Shown here: positions 22,746-34,270 of the stretch, in pieces | How the letters are laid out: each line of letters begins with the position of its first letter | How positions within the stretch are numbered: position 1 is the first letter of the stretch | DNA from: Bettongia penicillata ogilbyi | Lineage: Eukaryota > Chordata > Mammalia > Diprotodontia > Potoroidae | Reading direction: 5' to 3' | DNA length: 64,000 nt | Assembly (NCBI GenBank): GCA_023548195.1 | Contig: JAJHZJ010000121.1 | Coordinates: forward strand, 5,056,180-5,120,179 | Translations under genes and position numbers: made by a program | Notes under the pieces: generated by a model | What the model was told of the DNA's origin: nothing | Databases searched by the model: none | The model's input: the letters and a program-made list of their open reading frames with translations, nothing else

Positions 22746-24117
22746 TTCAAGTGAACTACACTGAAAGAATGTGGTATGCCACTACAGCTATACTACAGGC
22801 ATGATGCTTCACCCATACGTTGCTAATTTAGAATTTTGATATGTCCTGCTATAGTGCTTTCAACTCCAGTGATATTGAAGAGGAAGGCAGATAAAAGGAG
22901 TGAACAGTATTGAAAAAAGTGGTCTTCTGAACAATGGTTTAAGAATGAGAAATAATCCACTTCTAGTTAGGAATAGAATGCATCATAGGGAGAATTAGAA
23001 AAAACAAGTGTTTGATCTGATCAAGACAGATCTATCTTGATCTTCAGCAGAAAGTGGAGGAAAAGGTGTCTTGCTTTCAAAACTCATAGGTATGATGAAC
23101 ATAGCCGTAGGATAGGCAACTGTCACCCTGTTAAGCTATAGAAGGTAGACTGCAAGAAAATGATCAATGTTGTTATCTGGATGAAATACTAAATATGGTT
23201 TGTGGTCATAGGCCAACAATAGATACAATTATGCAGTTGTATAGTTATACAAGTATGTAAGTTATATATGTATATATGCATGTATACATGTATGCCATAT
23301 ATGTGTGTATACACACACACACACACAGGGCTATATAATTTTGTGCTTATTCACTCACCATGACAGTCCCAGGGTAAGAATTCCAAAACTAAATATAATA
23401 CCACAGAGAAAAAAAAAGACCTCTATTTATTTGTTCCAACAGCTTATTAAGCATTGAATTTATGCAATGTGTTGTCACACTTAATTGCTATCAGTGATAC
23501 ATATAAATCAAACAGCTATTTGAGACTGTGAATTTAAGACATTTCACAATGAAATGCCTTTTGGTCAATAAAATGGATTGAAATATTCTACAAACTAACA
23601 CTGACAACAAAGAAGTATAATTTACCATTATAAAATATTTTTTTCACTCATGACTGATCTATGCTCTGTTTCTCATATATAATATACTATGGGTAATGAA
23701 GTATATGAAGCGTGTATGTCTGACACACAAGCTGTTAGGCTCTTTGCAAATAAATCAGTCATTTAGAAAACTGTCTTTGTTACTCTTTTACAGAACTATT
23801 CACTACATGCTCTACACTGCTGCCTTTTCTCTATGGAAGATATCTAAGTTTGATCTTGCTGGGGTCTAATGAAAGACCTCACCAGGTAAGATTGTGTCAT
23901 ATGCCTCTTTTCCCTTTTTCTGCTCATGCCTAGTCTTTTCCAGGAGACATGGGAAATGAATAGTAAGTTGGCTTAGTTTATGTATCAGTATGTATGTATG
24001 AATGTTACTGTCATCTTACTGGTTCTAGACATATGAATTCAATGATGTGGGGAACTGTAAGCATGGAAGCTCCCAGAGAGGTAACTCCAGTCTAAATCTG
24101 AAGAATAAGCGAGGATT
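22746..24117. other. Unassigned sequence with TA/TG/CA microsatellite
   Basis: A compound microsatellite lies at about 23238-23327 (tatatgtatatatgc... ending in acacacac). The rest is AT-rich with no recognised gene or repeat. Confidence 0.55.
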
Positions 24118-24125
24118 AAGTAACT

Positions 24126-24377
24126 AGCTGGGCAGCTAGGTGATGCAGCAAATGGAATGCCAGGGCTGAAGTCAGAAAGACTCACATTGGTGAGTTCAAA
24201 TCCAACCTCAGACAATAGTTGTGTGACTCTGGACAAATTTAAACCTTTTAGCCTCAGTTTTCTCATCTGCAAAATAAGCTGGAGAAGTAAATGGCAAAAC
24301 ACTCCAGTATTTTTTGTCAAAAAACCCCAATGGAGTCATTAAGAGTTGGACATAACTGAAATGACTGAACAGCAACA
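24126..24377 (+). mobile_element. MAR1-type SINE, full length, with 8-bp TSD
   Basis: All consensus blocks are in order: gggcagctaggtgatgcagc, ctgaagtcagaaagactcac, gagttcaaatccaacctcag, tgtgtgactctggacaaat, gcctcagttttctcatctgc, ctggagaagtaaatggcaaa, acactccagtattttttgtc, gagttggacataactgaaatg, actgaacagcaac. The direct repeat aagtaact flanks it (24118-24125 and 24378-24385). The antisense open frame at 24039-24320 lies inside it and is not a gene. Confidence 0.92.
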
Positions 24378-24380
24378 AAG

Positions 24381-25190
24381 TAACTTGTCAATTGCCACTT
24401 TGTCAGTATCTCGTGAATTACGGTCTTCCTGATGATAAAACATTATATACCCTAATGCTTCTAGCATAATTCACTTGGAAATGGTTATTCCTCTCATAAA
24501 GAACTCAGTCAAAATGCACATTAAGAAGGACTTTTAAGAGATATGTCCAATGTTAGAAATCTTAGACCAATCAATAGGAAAATATTTTGATCAAGATCTG
24601 AGCCCCCAAATCATACTTTGCTTACACAGCATGAAGTGTAAAGTCATATACAATAGGTCTACTGTGTTTTAAATTTTTTTTTTACATTTAAATGTGATTA
24701 GGCATCTTGCTTCATAATATCTAAATTGGCCAATCCAGCTTTTTGTGACTTTTAAATTCCACACATTACCGTATATTTCCAGAACTTGTACTTTTAAATT
24801 TAATCTTTTTTCCCCCTCTCAATCAGCACTGGAAACATTGTGTTAGAGCCAACAGAGGAATTTTCCACACCTGGGATTCTCGAGTAAAAGCACCAGATTT
24901 TTCTTGGATTTAGATTCCTGCCACCTGTCAACACTGATCCTTCTTATGAAAAATGAAGTCTTTCTATATCTGCATGTTAGATTATGGTTGTTATGATTTC
25001 TTACCTTATTTTGCCACCAGAAATTTAAATAGTTTGGAAAGCTGGAAAAGTAGCACTGAATTAACATAGGTATTTACTGCTTTCTAAAGCTCTCAAAGAA
25101 GTGTACTTACATACTTCTTTTTGGAAGATTTATAAAGTACATGGGATATGTTATCATAATGAAGCAGATATATTAAAGGCTTTTTTTAGA
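24381..25190. other. Unassigned AT-rich sequence
   Basis: Nothing recognised. The antisense open frame at 24843-25067 has no supporting feature. Confidence 0.5.
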
Positions 25191-25194
25191 GCAC

Positions 25195-25300
25195 TGTAAA
25201 ATACTTGTCTTGTTGTGTGACTCTGGGCAAATCATTTACCCTTCTGATGTTCATTTCACCATTTCTTAATTTGACATAATAATACTTGTACTACTTTCTT
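25195..25300 (+). repeat. SINE fragment
   Basis: Reads gttgtgtgactctgggcaaat, catttacccttctgatgttc, a degraded central SINE segment. Confidence 0.6.
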
Positions 25301-25479
25301 TGTCTCTTTTATTGGATCATCATTCATGTCCCACCTCCTAAGCATATTCACAATGTCTCAGGTTCACTTCTTTTCTCTTTCTACTGTGTGTGTGTGTCTC
25401 TTTCTCTTTTGGGAATTTCAACCATTCTTATAGGTTCAATCATCATCTACACACTCAATTTAGTGTGTAGCTCCTAAGC

Positions 25480-25904
25480 TACAATCCCACCATCATCAAC
25501 TGCTGATGGGACACTTTCATCTGGATGTCCTCTAGGTATCTCAAACTAAACATGCTCAAAACAGGACATTATTTTTCTCTTCAAACCCATTGTTATAAAT
25601 TTCTACATGCCCATTAAGGGCACCATCATTCTTCAGTCAATTTTGCCAATTCAGTCATCCTCAACTCCTTGCCCTTCCTCATACTACATATAAAAACCAT
25701 TGCCAGGTTTTGTTGATTCTGCCTTCACAAGTGTATTTTGAAACTATAACCTTCTCTCCACTCATACTCACCATCCTAACTGAAAGCTCCCATCATCTCT
25801 CACTTGGACTATTACAACAGTCTCTGAAATGTTATCTCTCTATCAAATTCTTTCCTTTCTCCAATAAATTTTCCACGCAGCTGCCAAGCTGAAATTCTTC
25901 CTGG
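25480..25904 (+). repeat. L2 LINE, segment 1 of a split element
   Basis: Sense L2 order: actgctgatgggacactttc, tctaggtatctcaaactaaa, catcatctctcacttggac, tattacaacagtctctgaaa, ccacgcagctgccaagctga, which encodes the C-terminal part of L2 ORF2 in decayed form. It is interrupted by the SINE that follows. Confidence 0.7.
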
Positions 25905-26138
25905 AAAGGGCATACTGGAAGAGGATTGAGGCTGGAAGATCTGAATTAAAATCCAGTCTCAGACACTTGGTAATTGGGAAAGACACTTAAATTCTGTCTG
26001 CTTCAGTTTCCTCATCTATAAAATGGGTTAAATAATAGGAACTGCATCCTGAGACTGTTAAGTATAAAATGAGATATCTGTAAAACATTTTGCAAACTTT
26101 AAAGTGCTGCACAAATGTTAACTATTATTATTGCTCAA
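25905..26138 (+). repeat. tRNA-derived SINE nested in L2
   Basis: Reads ggctggaagatctgaattaa, aatccagtctcagacacttg, gcttcagtttcctcatctat, aaaatgggttaaataatagg, caaactttaaagtgctgcac, ending ttaactattattatt. Confidence 0.8.
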
Positions 26139-26221
26139 GAGGCTTCAGTGATGCCACATTGTCTCCAGGAAAAATTCAAACTCCTCTGTTTGGCATTTAA
26201 CACCATTTAAATCAAGCCAAG
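26139..26221 (+). repeat. L2 LINE, segment 2
   Basis: Continues segment 1: ggcttcagtgatgccacatt, gtctccaggaaaaattcaaa, ctcctctgtttggcatttaa. Confidence 0.65.
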
Positions 26222-26645
26222 TCAGTAAGTAAGTACTTATTAAACACATATTATGCGGCGGACATTGTGTTAAGCACTGGAAATTTAAAGAAAAATATGA
26301 CAGTCTTTGATATCAAGGAGTTTAGAGTCTAATGAGTTAGAAAAGATGCCATTAACTATGCACAATATACATACATGCATACCCACATTTGTGCATGTAC
26401 ACAAAACATACATACACACATACATATATACACACAGAGGATGAATTGAAAATAGTCAACAAGGGGAAGGCACTCATATCAAGGAAGACCAGGAACAACA
26501 AGGCTAGACTTTAGTTGAGAGATAAAGGAAGGTGGAACAGCTAGGAGGCAGGAATGAGGATGGCATGTGGGAGAACAAGTGAAAGTGCCTGGAGGTGGGA
26601 AATGGATAATTTAGTAGGAGGCACACTAAGGAGGCCAGTGTGACT
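26222..26645 (-). repeat. L2 LINE (antisense) nested in L2
   Basis: Starts agtacttattaaacacatatt, acattgtgttaagcactgg (reverse of the L2 3' terminus), then ggaggcaggaatgaggatgg, gagaacaagtgaaagtgcc, aaggaggccagtgtgac. A small cata/caca microsatellite is at 26365-26437. Its opposite orientation separates it from the enclosing L2. Confidence 0.7.
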
Positions 26646-27115
26646 TCATAGTCTAGTTTGAACATATCCTTTTAGATTTATTACACATTACTCTTCTTTA
26701 TGAACTGCATATTTATCCAACCTATCGAACTGAACTGTTTCTCATTCAAGACATTCTATTTTCCATCTCTGGGCATTTGCATTAGCTTTCTCTAAAACCT
26801 GAAACATACTTCCTCTGCATCACTTCTTCTTGATAATAGTACCTTCAAAAATCATGTTCTACCTGAGGATTTTTCTAGTTTCCTTAGCTAAAAGATCGTT
26901 CAGTAGAGTTCCGTCTGCTGTTCTCTTTAAAATTTCTTTGAATTTACTTAATAAATATTTAGTCTACCTTAATAGGCAGGTTTTGTTTCTCTTGATAGAA
27001 TGTGAGCTACTTGAGGGCTGAAATTGCTTTATTATGGTCTTTGCATCCCCCGTATTTAGCATGGTGTCTGTCACATCAAAGGTATTTAATGAATCCTTCT
27101 TGATTGGTTGATTAC
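26646..27115 (+). repeat. L2 LINE, segment 3 with 3' terminus
   Basis: Reads tctctgggcatttgcattag, aacctgaaacatacttcctct, gaatgtgagctacttgaggg, gtctttgcatcccccgtatt, and the terminal aggtatttaatgaatcctt. It completes the split L2. Confidence 0.7.
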
Positions 27116-28024
27116 TTTCATTTGTTTTGTGGGGAGACAAGTGGTATGTAGATCTTACAATATTCTATAAATATTCATTGTCATTGCGGTTGTTAGGGCT
27201 TTGGTCTTGTCTAATAAGTTCCATTTTTCACTAAGAAAGCAAGAATCAATTTAAATCTAGAATTAGTGTATACAATTTTCTTCAGATTAACACAAATGTT
27301 TCACTCAAATGAATGTCTGAGTGTGAACAATTTTTAATGCTCATTCTTTCCTCTAGTCTTTATGTTTTTCCTGAATAATTAATTAAATTCAGATGTATTC
27401 CTTGAGAAGCTAAATAATCTGAGGAAATCTATTGGTTCTTGTCAATATACAAAATTATCAACTTTGCATAGGTTATGCTGGAGGCCAAGAAAGGGAATCT
27501 CTTCAATTTCATATCAGTTTTTTCCCTTTTTATGTGAGACCAATCTTTTTTTAGGGCTAGGTAATTATTAATAGGAAATATCAGTATTTCATATAGTAAT
27601 ATAAAAGTTTTATGAATGGGAATATTTTAAGAAAATATCAAAGTTGCAACCTTAAGGGGTCATATATACTTTGTGTTATAACTTCACAGAGTCGTATATA
27701 CTTTGTGAAATCTTCTCAACCAATAAAGCAAGAAATTTAATTTGTCATGCTAGGTATACCATAAGACATGCTGAAAATGACAAAAAATGCTCCTGCATCA
27801 GATTCATGTTCTGAAAATCTACACATCTCAGCAGAAGAAATGCTATAAATGCAGCCATCCACAAATACGCTGATTTTAAGTAAATAGAAGTCATACCATA
27901 GACATGCATTAAATTTCATCAGCTCTGTGCTATTCTGTGATAAAAGACTCATACTTTTCATCCTCTGGGATGAGAGGATAAGAGAGAGAGGGGAAGGGAG
28001 GGAAAAAGGAAAAGGGGGGAAGAA

Positions 28025-28056
<32 letters not shown>

Positions 28057-28163
28057 TATGCAGCATATCCAATACAACAACATTTCTGTTGCTGCACAAA
28101 TACTTGAAAATACTTTAACATCCGCTACTGATGGTAGGTTAGAAGTACTGGTATGGCACTGGT
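27116..28163. other. Unassigned AT-rich sequence with (GA)n
   Basis: No gene recognised. A purine tract 27970-28050 ends in (GA)n at 28023-28050. The antisense open frames there (27737-28182) come from the serine/leucine coding bias of this tract and are rejected. Confidence 0.55.
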
Positions 28164-28319
28164 CCTGCCCCCGCCCCAGCACCAGAACTTAAGCTCACAT
28201 TGAATAGCAGCCACAGCCGCCTCGGAAAGCCCATTTGAATCTCAGAGCCCAAGCACTAGCTGGGCGGATCTAGGCAGGGGTGCAGAGGAATCTCAGAAGT
28301 CAAGTAACTGACTGGGAAA

Positions 28320-29419
28320 ATGCCCAGAAAAGGGAAGAAATATAAGACTATAGAGAGCTACTTTGAGGGGGTACAGATGTTCCCACCTTTCATTTCTGAT
28401 GACGAGGAACTATTCTTACCATCAGGGAAAGATGTGGATGTCAGGGCCTCTGTATCCCAGATATCCCAGGTGGATGTCCGGTGGGCTCAGGCCATGGAAG
28501 AGCTCAAAAAGGATTTTGAAAATCAAATTAGACAAGTGGAGGAAAAACTGGGAAGAGAAATGAGAGAGATGCAAGAAAAGCATGAAAAATGGGTGAATAC
28601 CTTGCTAAAGGAGACCCAAAAAAATGCTGAAGAAAATAACAACTTGAAAAATAGGCTAACTCAATTGGCAAAATAGGTTCAAAAAGCCAATGAGGAGAAG
28701 AATGCTTTCAAAAGCAGAATGAGCCAAATGGAAAAAGAGGTTCAAAAGCTCACTGAAGAAAATAGTTCTCTCAAGATTAGAATGGAACAGATGGAGCCTA
28801 ATGACTTTCTGAGAAACCAAGAAATCACCAAACAAAACCAAAAGAACGAAAAAATGGAAGAGAATGTGAAATATCTCATGGGAAAAACAACTGACCTGGA
28901 AAATAGATCCAGGAGAGACAATTTAAAAATTATGGGACTACCTGAAGTCATGATCAAAAAAAGACCCTAGATATCATCTTCCATGAAATTATCGAGGAAA
29001 ACTGCCGTGATATCCTAGAACGAGAGGGCAAAATAAGTATTGAAGGAATCCATCGATCACCGCCTGAAAGAGATCCAAAAAGAGAAACTCCTAGGAACAT
29101 TGTGGCCAAATTCCAGAATTCCCAGGTCAAGGAGAAAATCTTGCAAGCAGCTACAAAGAAACAATTCCAGTATTGTGGAAATAAAATCAGGATAACTCGA
29201 GATCTAGCAGCTTCTACATTAAGGGATCGAAAGGCGTGGAATAGGCTATTCCAGAAGTCAAAGGAACTAGGACTCAACCCAAGAATGACCTACCCAGCAA
29301 AACTGAGTATAATACTTCAGGGGAAAATATGGTCTTTCAATGAAACAGAGGATTTTCAAGCATTCTTGATGAAAAGACCAGAGCTGAAAAGAAAATTTGA
29401 CTTTCAAACACAAGAATGA
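28320..29419 (+). pseudogene. L1 ORF1p, nearly intact, two lesions (half-L1 copy 3)
   Basis: The start MPRKGKKYKTIESYFEG matches the intact copy 4 start. Lesion 1 is a premature TAG at 28674-28676, where copy 4 has a Glu codon (GAG to TAG). Lesion 2 is a one-base deletion near 28949, in the PES/HDQKK region after LKIMGLPE, which shifts the frame into a stop at 28967. The remaining C-terminal frame from about 28970 is open to the canonical QTQE stop at 29419, including KFQNSQVKEKILQAA, RITRDLAASTLRD and YPAKLSIILQGK. Otherwise the protein aligns end to end with the 368-residue copy. It cannot produce full-length ORF1p. Confidence 0.92.
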
Positions 29420-29552
29420 GAAGAAGCATGAAAAAGTAAACAGCAAAGAGAAGTCAGAAGGGACTTACCATAAGCGAACTGTTTACATTCCTACATGGAA
29501 AGACAATATTTGTAACTCTTAAAACTTTTAAGTATCTGGGTAGTTGGTGGCA

Positions 29553-29620
29553 TCACACACACATACACACACATGTATATGCGTGCACACACACACATAC
29601 ACACATGCACACACACACAG
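29553..29620. repeat. CA-rich microsatellite in half-L1 3'UTR
   Basis: Repeated cacacaca and acacatgcaca runs, at the same place as the TA/TG tract of copy 1. Confidence 0.9.
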
Positions 29621-30574
29621 AGACAGAGAGCACAGAGTGAATTGAATAGGATGGGACCATATATTAAAAGAAATTAAGGTAAATGGTGAGAGAGAAATGT
29701 AGTGGGAGGAAAGAGGGTGAAATGGAATGGGGTAAATTATATCTCATTCAAGAGGCAAGCAGGAGACTTTTTAGTGGAGGGAAAAAGAGGAAAGCTGACA
29801 AAAAAACCAGGAAGTTTACCCTCATCACATTCGACTAAAGGAAGGAATAAAATGCACACTCATTTTGGTATGAAAACCTATCTTACAATACAGGAAAGTG
29901 GGGGAGAATGAGATAATCAAGGGGGGGGTGATGGTAGGGAGAGTAATGGGAGGAGGGAGCAATTTGAAGTCAACACTCATGGCGAGGGACAGGATCAAAA
30001 GACAGAATAGAAACAATGGGGGGCAGGATAGGATGGAGGGAAATACAGTTAGTCTTACACAACATGACTATTATGGAAGTCATTTGCAAAACTACACAGA
30101 TATGGCCTATATTGAATTGCCTGCCTTCCCAAAGGGAATGGATGGGGAGGGAGGGATGGGGAGAATTTGGAACTCAAAGTTTTAGGAACAACTCTTTAGT
30201 ATTGTTGTTGCTACCAGGAAATAGGAAATGCAGGTAATGGGGAATAGAAAGTCATCTGGCCCTATAGGACAAAAGAGAAGATAGGGACAAGAGAAGGGAG
30301 GGATGATAGAAAAGAGGGCAGACTGGTGATAGGGAAAATTAGATTGCTCGTTGTATTGGGGTGGGAGGAGGGGATAAATGGGGAGAAAATTTGGAACCCA
30401 AAATTTTGTGAAAATGAATGTAAAAAGTTAAAGAAATAAATTTTTAGTAAAAAAAAACTCAAAAAAAGGAATGATTAATAACCAAAAGAAAAAAGGAATG
30501 TGAGAAGTTAAAATATCACTAGAATGAAAAAAAATAAAATAAAATAACTCAGCTACAAAATAGAAAAAAAAAGT

Positions 30575-31215
30575 TTTACTCAAGCACTATTTATTGAGCA
30601 TCTACTGTATGTCGTTGCAGGAAGTTTGCAAGGTAAACTCTTGAGGGCAATCCATCAAGTATTTATTAAATGTCTATTCTGTGCCAAAAATTGTGTTAGG
30701 TTCTGGAAGTTAGTTACAAAAAGAAAAAGGTGGAGCACCATCTTGAAGGAACAGTAAGAGGTCAGAATGACCAGATGGTAGAGTGTATGAAGGGAAATGA
30801 TAGAGGATAAGGCTAGAGGGGTAGGTTAGGGTGAAATTTTCTTTGACTTTCTATGCTTAATATATATTCCTAGAGGAAAAAAGGAGCCACTGGAGGTTAC
30901 TGCATAAGGGAGTATCAGGGTCAGAGCAGTGCTTTAGGAAAATCTCTTTGGCAGCTTTTTGAAAAAAAAAGGACTGAAGAAAGGAAAGCCTGAAAGAAGG
31001 GAAGTCAATTAGACATTTATTGGAATTATTCAGATATGAGTTTATAAGAGCTGAAAGCAGGATGATGGTCCTGTGAGTGCAAAGAAGGAGAGCATCATGA
31101 CATATAATATGGACATAGAAAATTATAATATTTGATAACCAACTGCATCTAGGAGAGGGAGTTGTTGAAGGAGAATACAGATACCAAGATGACACCAAGG
31201 TTGTGAACCAGGTCC
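30575..31215 (-). repeat. L2 LINE (antisense), degraded
   Basis: Reverse L2 3' end cues occur twice (30588-30620 tatttattgagcatctactg; 30660-30700 tatttattaaatgtctattc, gtgccaaaaattgtgttagg), so two overlapping insertions are likely. Later cues are aaaaaaggagccactggagg, agtgctttaggaaaatctct, aagatgacaccaaggttgtg. Confidence 0.65.
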
Positions 31216-31285
31216 CATCATGTATTTGTCTTTTATTTCCAATATCTTGAGTATAGTAGGTTCATAAGACGCTTGTTTAATTAAA

Positions 31286-32440
31286 TTTCGGTTGGAATAA
31301 CCAGGTACACATGGAGAGGAATTGAAATTAATTGGAATATAACCAAGTTTTAGGGTAGGTTGTCATGAGTATTACGGGCTGATGGAATGAGGGCAGAATA
31401 AAATTAGCTAGAGCTTTTAACAAAGCCTATGTGAGAGTGGATGGAGGAGCTACAATACATAGAAAACCTCACATTCTCTGTTATTAATCCAATAGTCATG
31501 AATGCTTTAAATAATATGAGCTAGAAGAGATAAGCAAAGCAAGGTGACATGTTATTAAAGCTTTTGGGGAACCACAATTTTTTTAGCTCCTGTGCATTTT
31601 CAGTAACTTTAAAATAGTATTTCTGTTATTGTCAGTAAGCACAGTAAGGGGAATCTACATTTTCTTTAGCTAAAACTCATTAAAGCTATTCTATTGCATA
31701 CCTTTACAATTAAACAGTGAATGAAATAATGCAGTTGAAAGCCTGTTTATTAAATTCTCAAGTGTAGCACAAGTGAGCATGCTCATACTAGAAAAATAAC
31801 TTTGGCAAATGGTGAAATGACCCACAAAGGAAAAAGATTTACATAGAGAACAAGCACATGAATTTTGTAGAAAGAATACAGAGAGTAATATCGAGAAAAA
31901 AAAGACCTTCGAGTCAAAGTTGACCTGAGATCGGCAATGAATTTGAAAAGTCATGCTGTTATGAGAAAAAAAAAAGATAGATTATGTTTGCCTGAGTATA
32001 ATTAAAATCTGTGACATCTAGTACATAATCTTTCTGTATTGTTCAGTTCTTAATAACTATTGGCACCCTGCAGGGTATATAGGTGTTAATCTGTACAACA
32101 GAATAAAGTGAAAAAATAGACACAGTTGGATATGTTCAGGTACGTAAGAAACACAGAAAATTTCCTCATTAGTATTATTTTTTTTAGAGAACTGGTTTCA
32201 AAGCCACAAAGTCCTCAGTTCCAATCTTGTCATTTACAGATACTGTCTTAGTAAAAACGAATCTGTCACTTATTCTCTGAGGGTTCCATTCAACGCTCTA
32301 AGTTACAAACAAGATGATGACCTACATTGGGTAGAGGAAGTCTGGGAAGACACCTCACTAATACTCATAAGTATATCAGAGAACCCTGGGGGAAAGTATC
32401 AACTGTAGCCTGTCAGGCCATGAGGATCAGGGTGGCTTTT
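31286..32440. other. Unassigned AT-rich sequence
   Basis: A weak SINE-like fragment is possible at 32188-32330. Nothing else recognised. The antisense open frame at 31691-31954 has no supporting feature. Confidence 0.5.
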
Positions 32441-32444
32441 GTTA

Positions 32445-32650
32445 CACATACATGAACATAAATTCATCTAAACTTTCCATGGCTCTTTGACATCATCTAT
32501 TTTTTCATTTCTTATACCAAACAGTACATTTCTCTGACATTCATGTAAACAGCCTATTCAACCTTTCCTTAATTGTTGGACCTCCCTTTAGTTTCTAGGT
32601 TTATTGCCACTACAAAAGAGTAGCTATAAGTATTTGTGTCCATCAGCTTT
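32445..32650 (-). repeat. Old L1 fragment (ORF2 C-terminus), antisense
   Basis: The reverse complement matches the aaatatttatagcagctctt...tggaaatca...gatgc...aattgggga segment of the 34271 L1. Cues on the + strand: cctttccttaattgttggac, tctaggtttattgccactac, aaaagagtagctataagtat. Confidence 0.7.
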
Positions 32651-33375
32651 CCAAGACTGTAAGTTACACATAGGTGTTAGCTTACATTAAAAGAAGCAAT
32701 TTCTAACTTAAAAATCCCCTACACTGATGAAACTACAGGTTTTGGCAAAAATAAAAACCTCAACTTTGAATTATAAATTACATCATTTATCTCCAAGATG
32801 ACATGGACAATGATATTCTTTATGGAAATGAGAAAGAAGCAGGAAGTATTAATGAGGTATGGATGGATATTCCCTTTATGGCAAAGAACTGAGCATTCAA
32901 TAATCAACTGTTTCTTTCTTCTACCATGTTCTTTGATGCTACATAAAGTGGTACAATGTGGCTTAATATCACGGAATAAGGCTTGGAACAGTTGGCACCT
33001 GATGAAACCTTGGGTTGATAAATAGGGGATATGGACATATCCCCAAGAGTAGATTCTTAATCACAATTCAATCAAGTACTTAGAAAAGTTTATTTCATAT
33101 TACATATTTTCTATACAACCTACACCATTTATCTTTTATCCTGACATTTTAGGGTAATTATATTGATTACCTTGAAAAGATGGGCAAATTGAAGAATATA
33201 GAGTATAAATGGAGAACATGCCAGATAGTTGATGACAGCATCATAGAGAAGCTCCTTCCAGTATCCAAACTTCCTAGTTTTTCCCCATAAGAAAAATCAT
33301 CTTAATTCTTTAGGTACCAGCATGAGTGGATTAATTAAATAATTAGTTATCTGTTATTACAAATTAGTTATTTGA
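32651..33375. other. Unassigned sequence
   Basis: Nothing recognised. The 75-codon frame at 32798-33025 has no motif. Confidence 0.5.
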
Positions 33376-33379
33376 GACA

Positions 33380-33600
33380 TAATGAGACATAAAGGCAACA
33401 TAGCAGAGTAGTGAAGAGTGCTGAATTTGTCTTCAGGTATAAATTTTAACTTTACGTCTACTACTTCCTGTTCCACTGACTATGGGTAAATTATATCATT
33501 ACTCTAGCCTTCAATTTCTACATATTTAAGATGATAGAGTCTGTATATGAGATGATCTCTAAAGTTCCTTTGAAGTTTCAATTTTATGATGTCATCAGTT
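33380..33600 (+). repeat. MIR/CORE-type SINE
   Basis: Reads gcaacatagcagagtagtga, ctactacttcctgttccactg, gactatgggtaaattatatc, gagatgatctctaaagttcc, ttcaattttatgatgtcatc. Confidence 0.7.
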
Positions 33601-33974
33601 CTTATCAATCCCGTGCCCCAATTTCATTTTTTGTATTGAACTTATTCCCCATTCTTTCTTTCTCCAATTTCATCGCCTTTCCTTAGTCCAAATAGTATAC
33701 CAAATATGTAAACTCCTCGTTAACTGTAATTCAAATAACTGAAATCCTTCAACAATTGAAACTTTATTACATTTCAGGGTATGTCATAGGGCTAGTATAT
33801 ATGTGTTACAGTATCCTATGCTTCCTATATCTATTAAGCCATGGAAGTCATCTCTCCAGAAGAATGGTCATATAAGAGTAAATTTCTTTTCTGAATTGGG
33901 GAGAAGAATTTACACTATGCAGAGGTTTTTACACTTTAAATCTTTCAAAATATAAAAATGCTGCATATGTTAAA

Positions 33975-34250
33975 ACAACATGGTCTGATAGAAAAGATAC
34001 TGCACTTAAGAAACAAAAGGGCTGAAAATTTATAGTGGGATACTTCTGGGTGAAGATTAGATCATACTGCTGCTAAGGATCCTTTCAATTCTAAATTCTG
34101 TGATTCTCTGAATACTGGCTCTGGCACTTCCTCTTGGCTATCTGACTGTAGTCAGGTTACATCCTCTCACATGAACCTGAAAAGATTCATTTTCCTTATC
34201 TGCAGTACTTGTACAACCAACTTCACAGGTTGTAAAAATTTTTTTTTTCT
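33975..34250 (+). repeat. Two degraded SINE fragments in tandem
   Basis: The first ends ggatcctttcaattctaaattc, tgtgattctctg (about 33990-34112). The second reads tggctctggcacttcctctt, ggctatctgactgtagtcag, cattttccttatctgcagta (34118-34215). Confidence 0.55.
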
Positions 34251-34270
34251 TTCTCTAAATAAGCCCTAAA

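Larger units (their letters stand above)
28164..30450 (+). mobile_element. Half-L1 copy 3, 5'-truncated in the 5'UTR
   Basis: Starts within the 5'UTR (cctgcccccgccccagcacc, matching the reverse complement of copy 4 near 47910). It contains a nearly intact ORF1 (28320-29419), a 3'UTR with the CA microsatellite (29553-29620), a G8 run at about 29922 and an A-rich end near 30425-30458. Its 3'UTR carries ctttagtattgttgttgcta like copy 4, so these two form one younger subfamily. No TSD could be recognised. Confidence 0.88.

Noticed and set aside
27737..28182. Three overlapping minus-strand frames (120, 63, 74 codons) rich in Ser/Leu/Pro
   Set aside because: Produced by the (GA)n purine tract read in reverse; low complexity.
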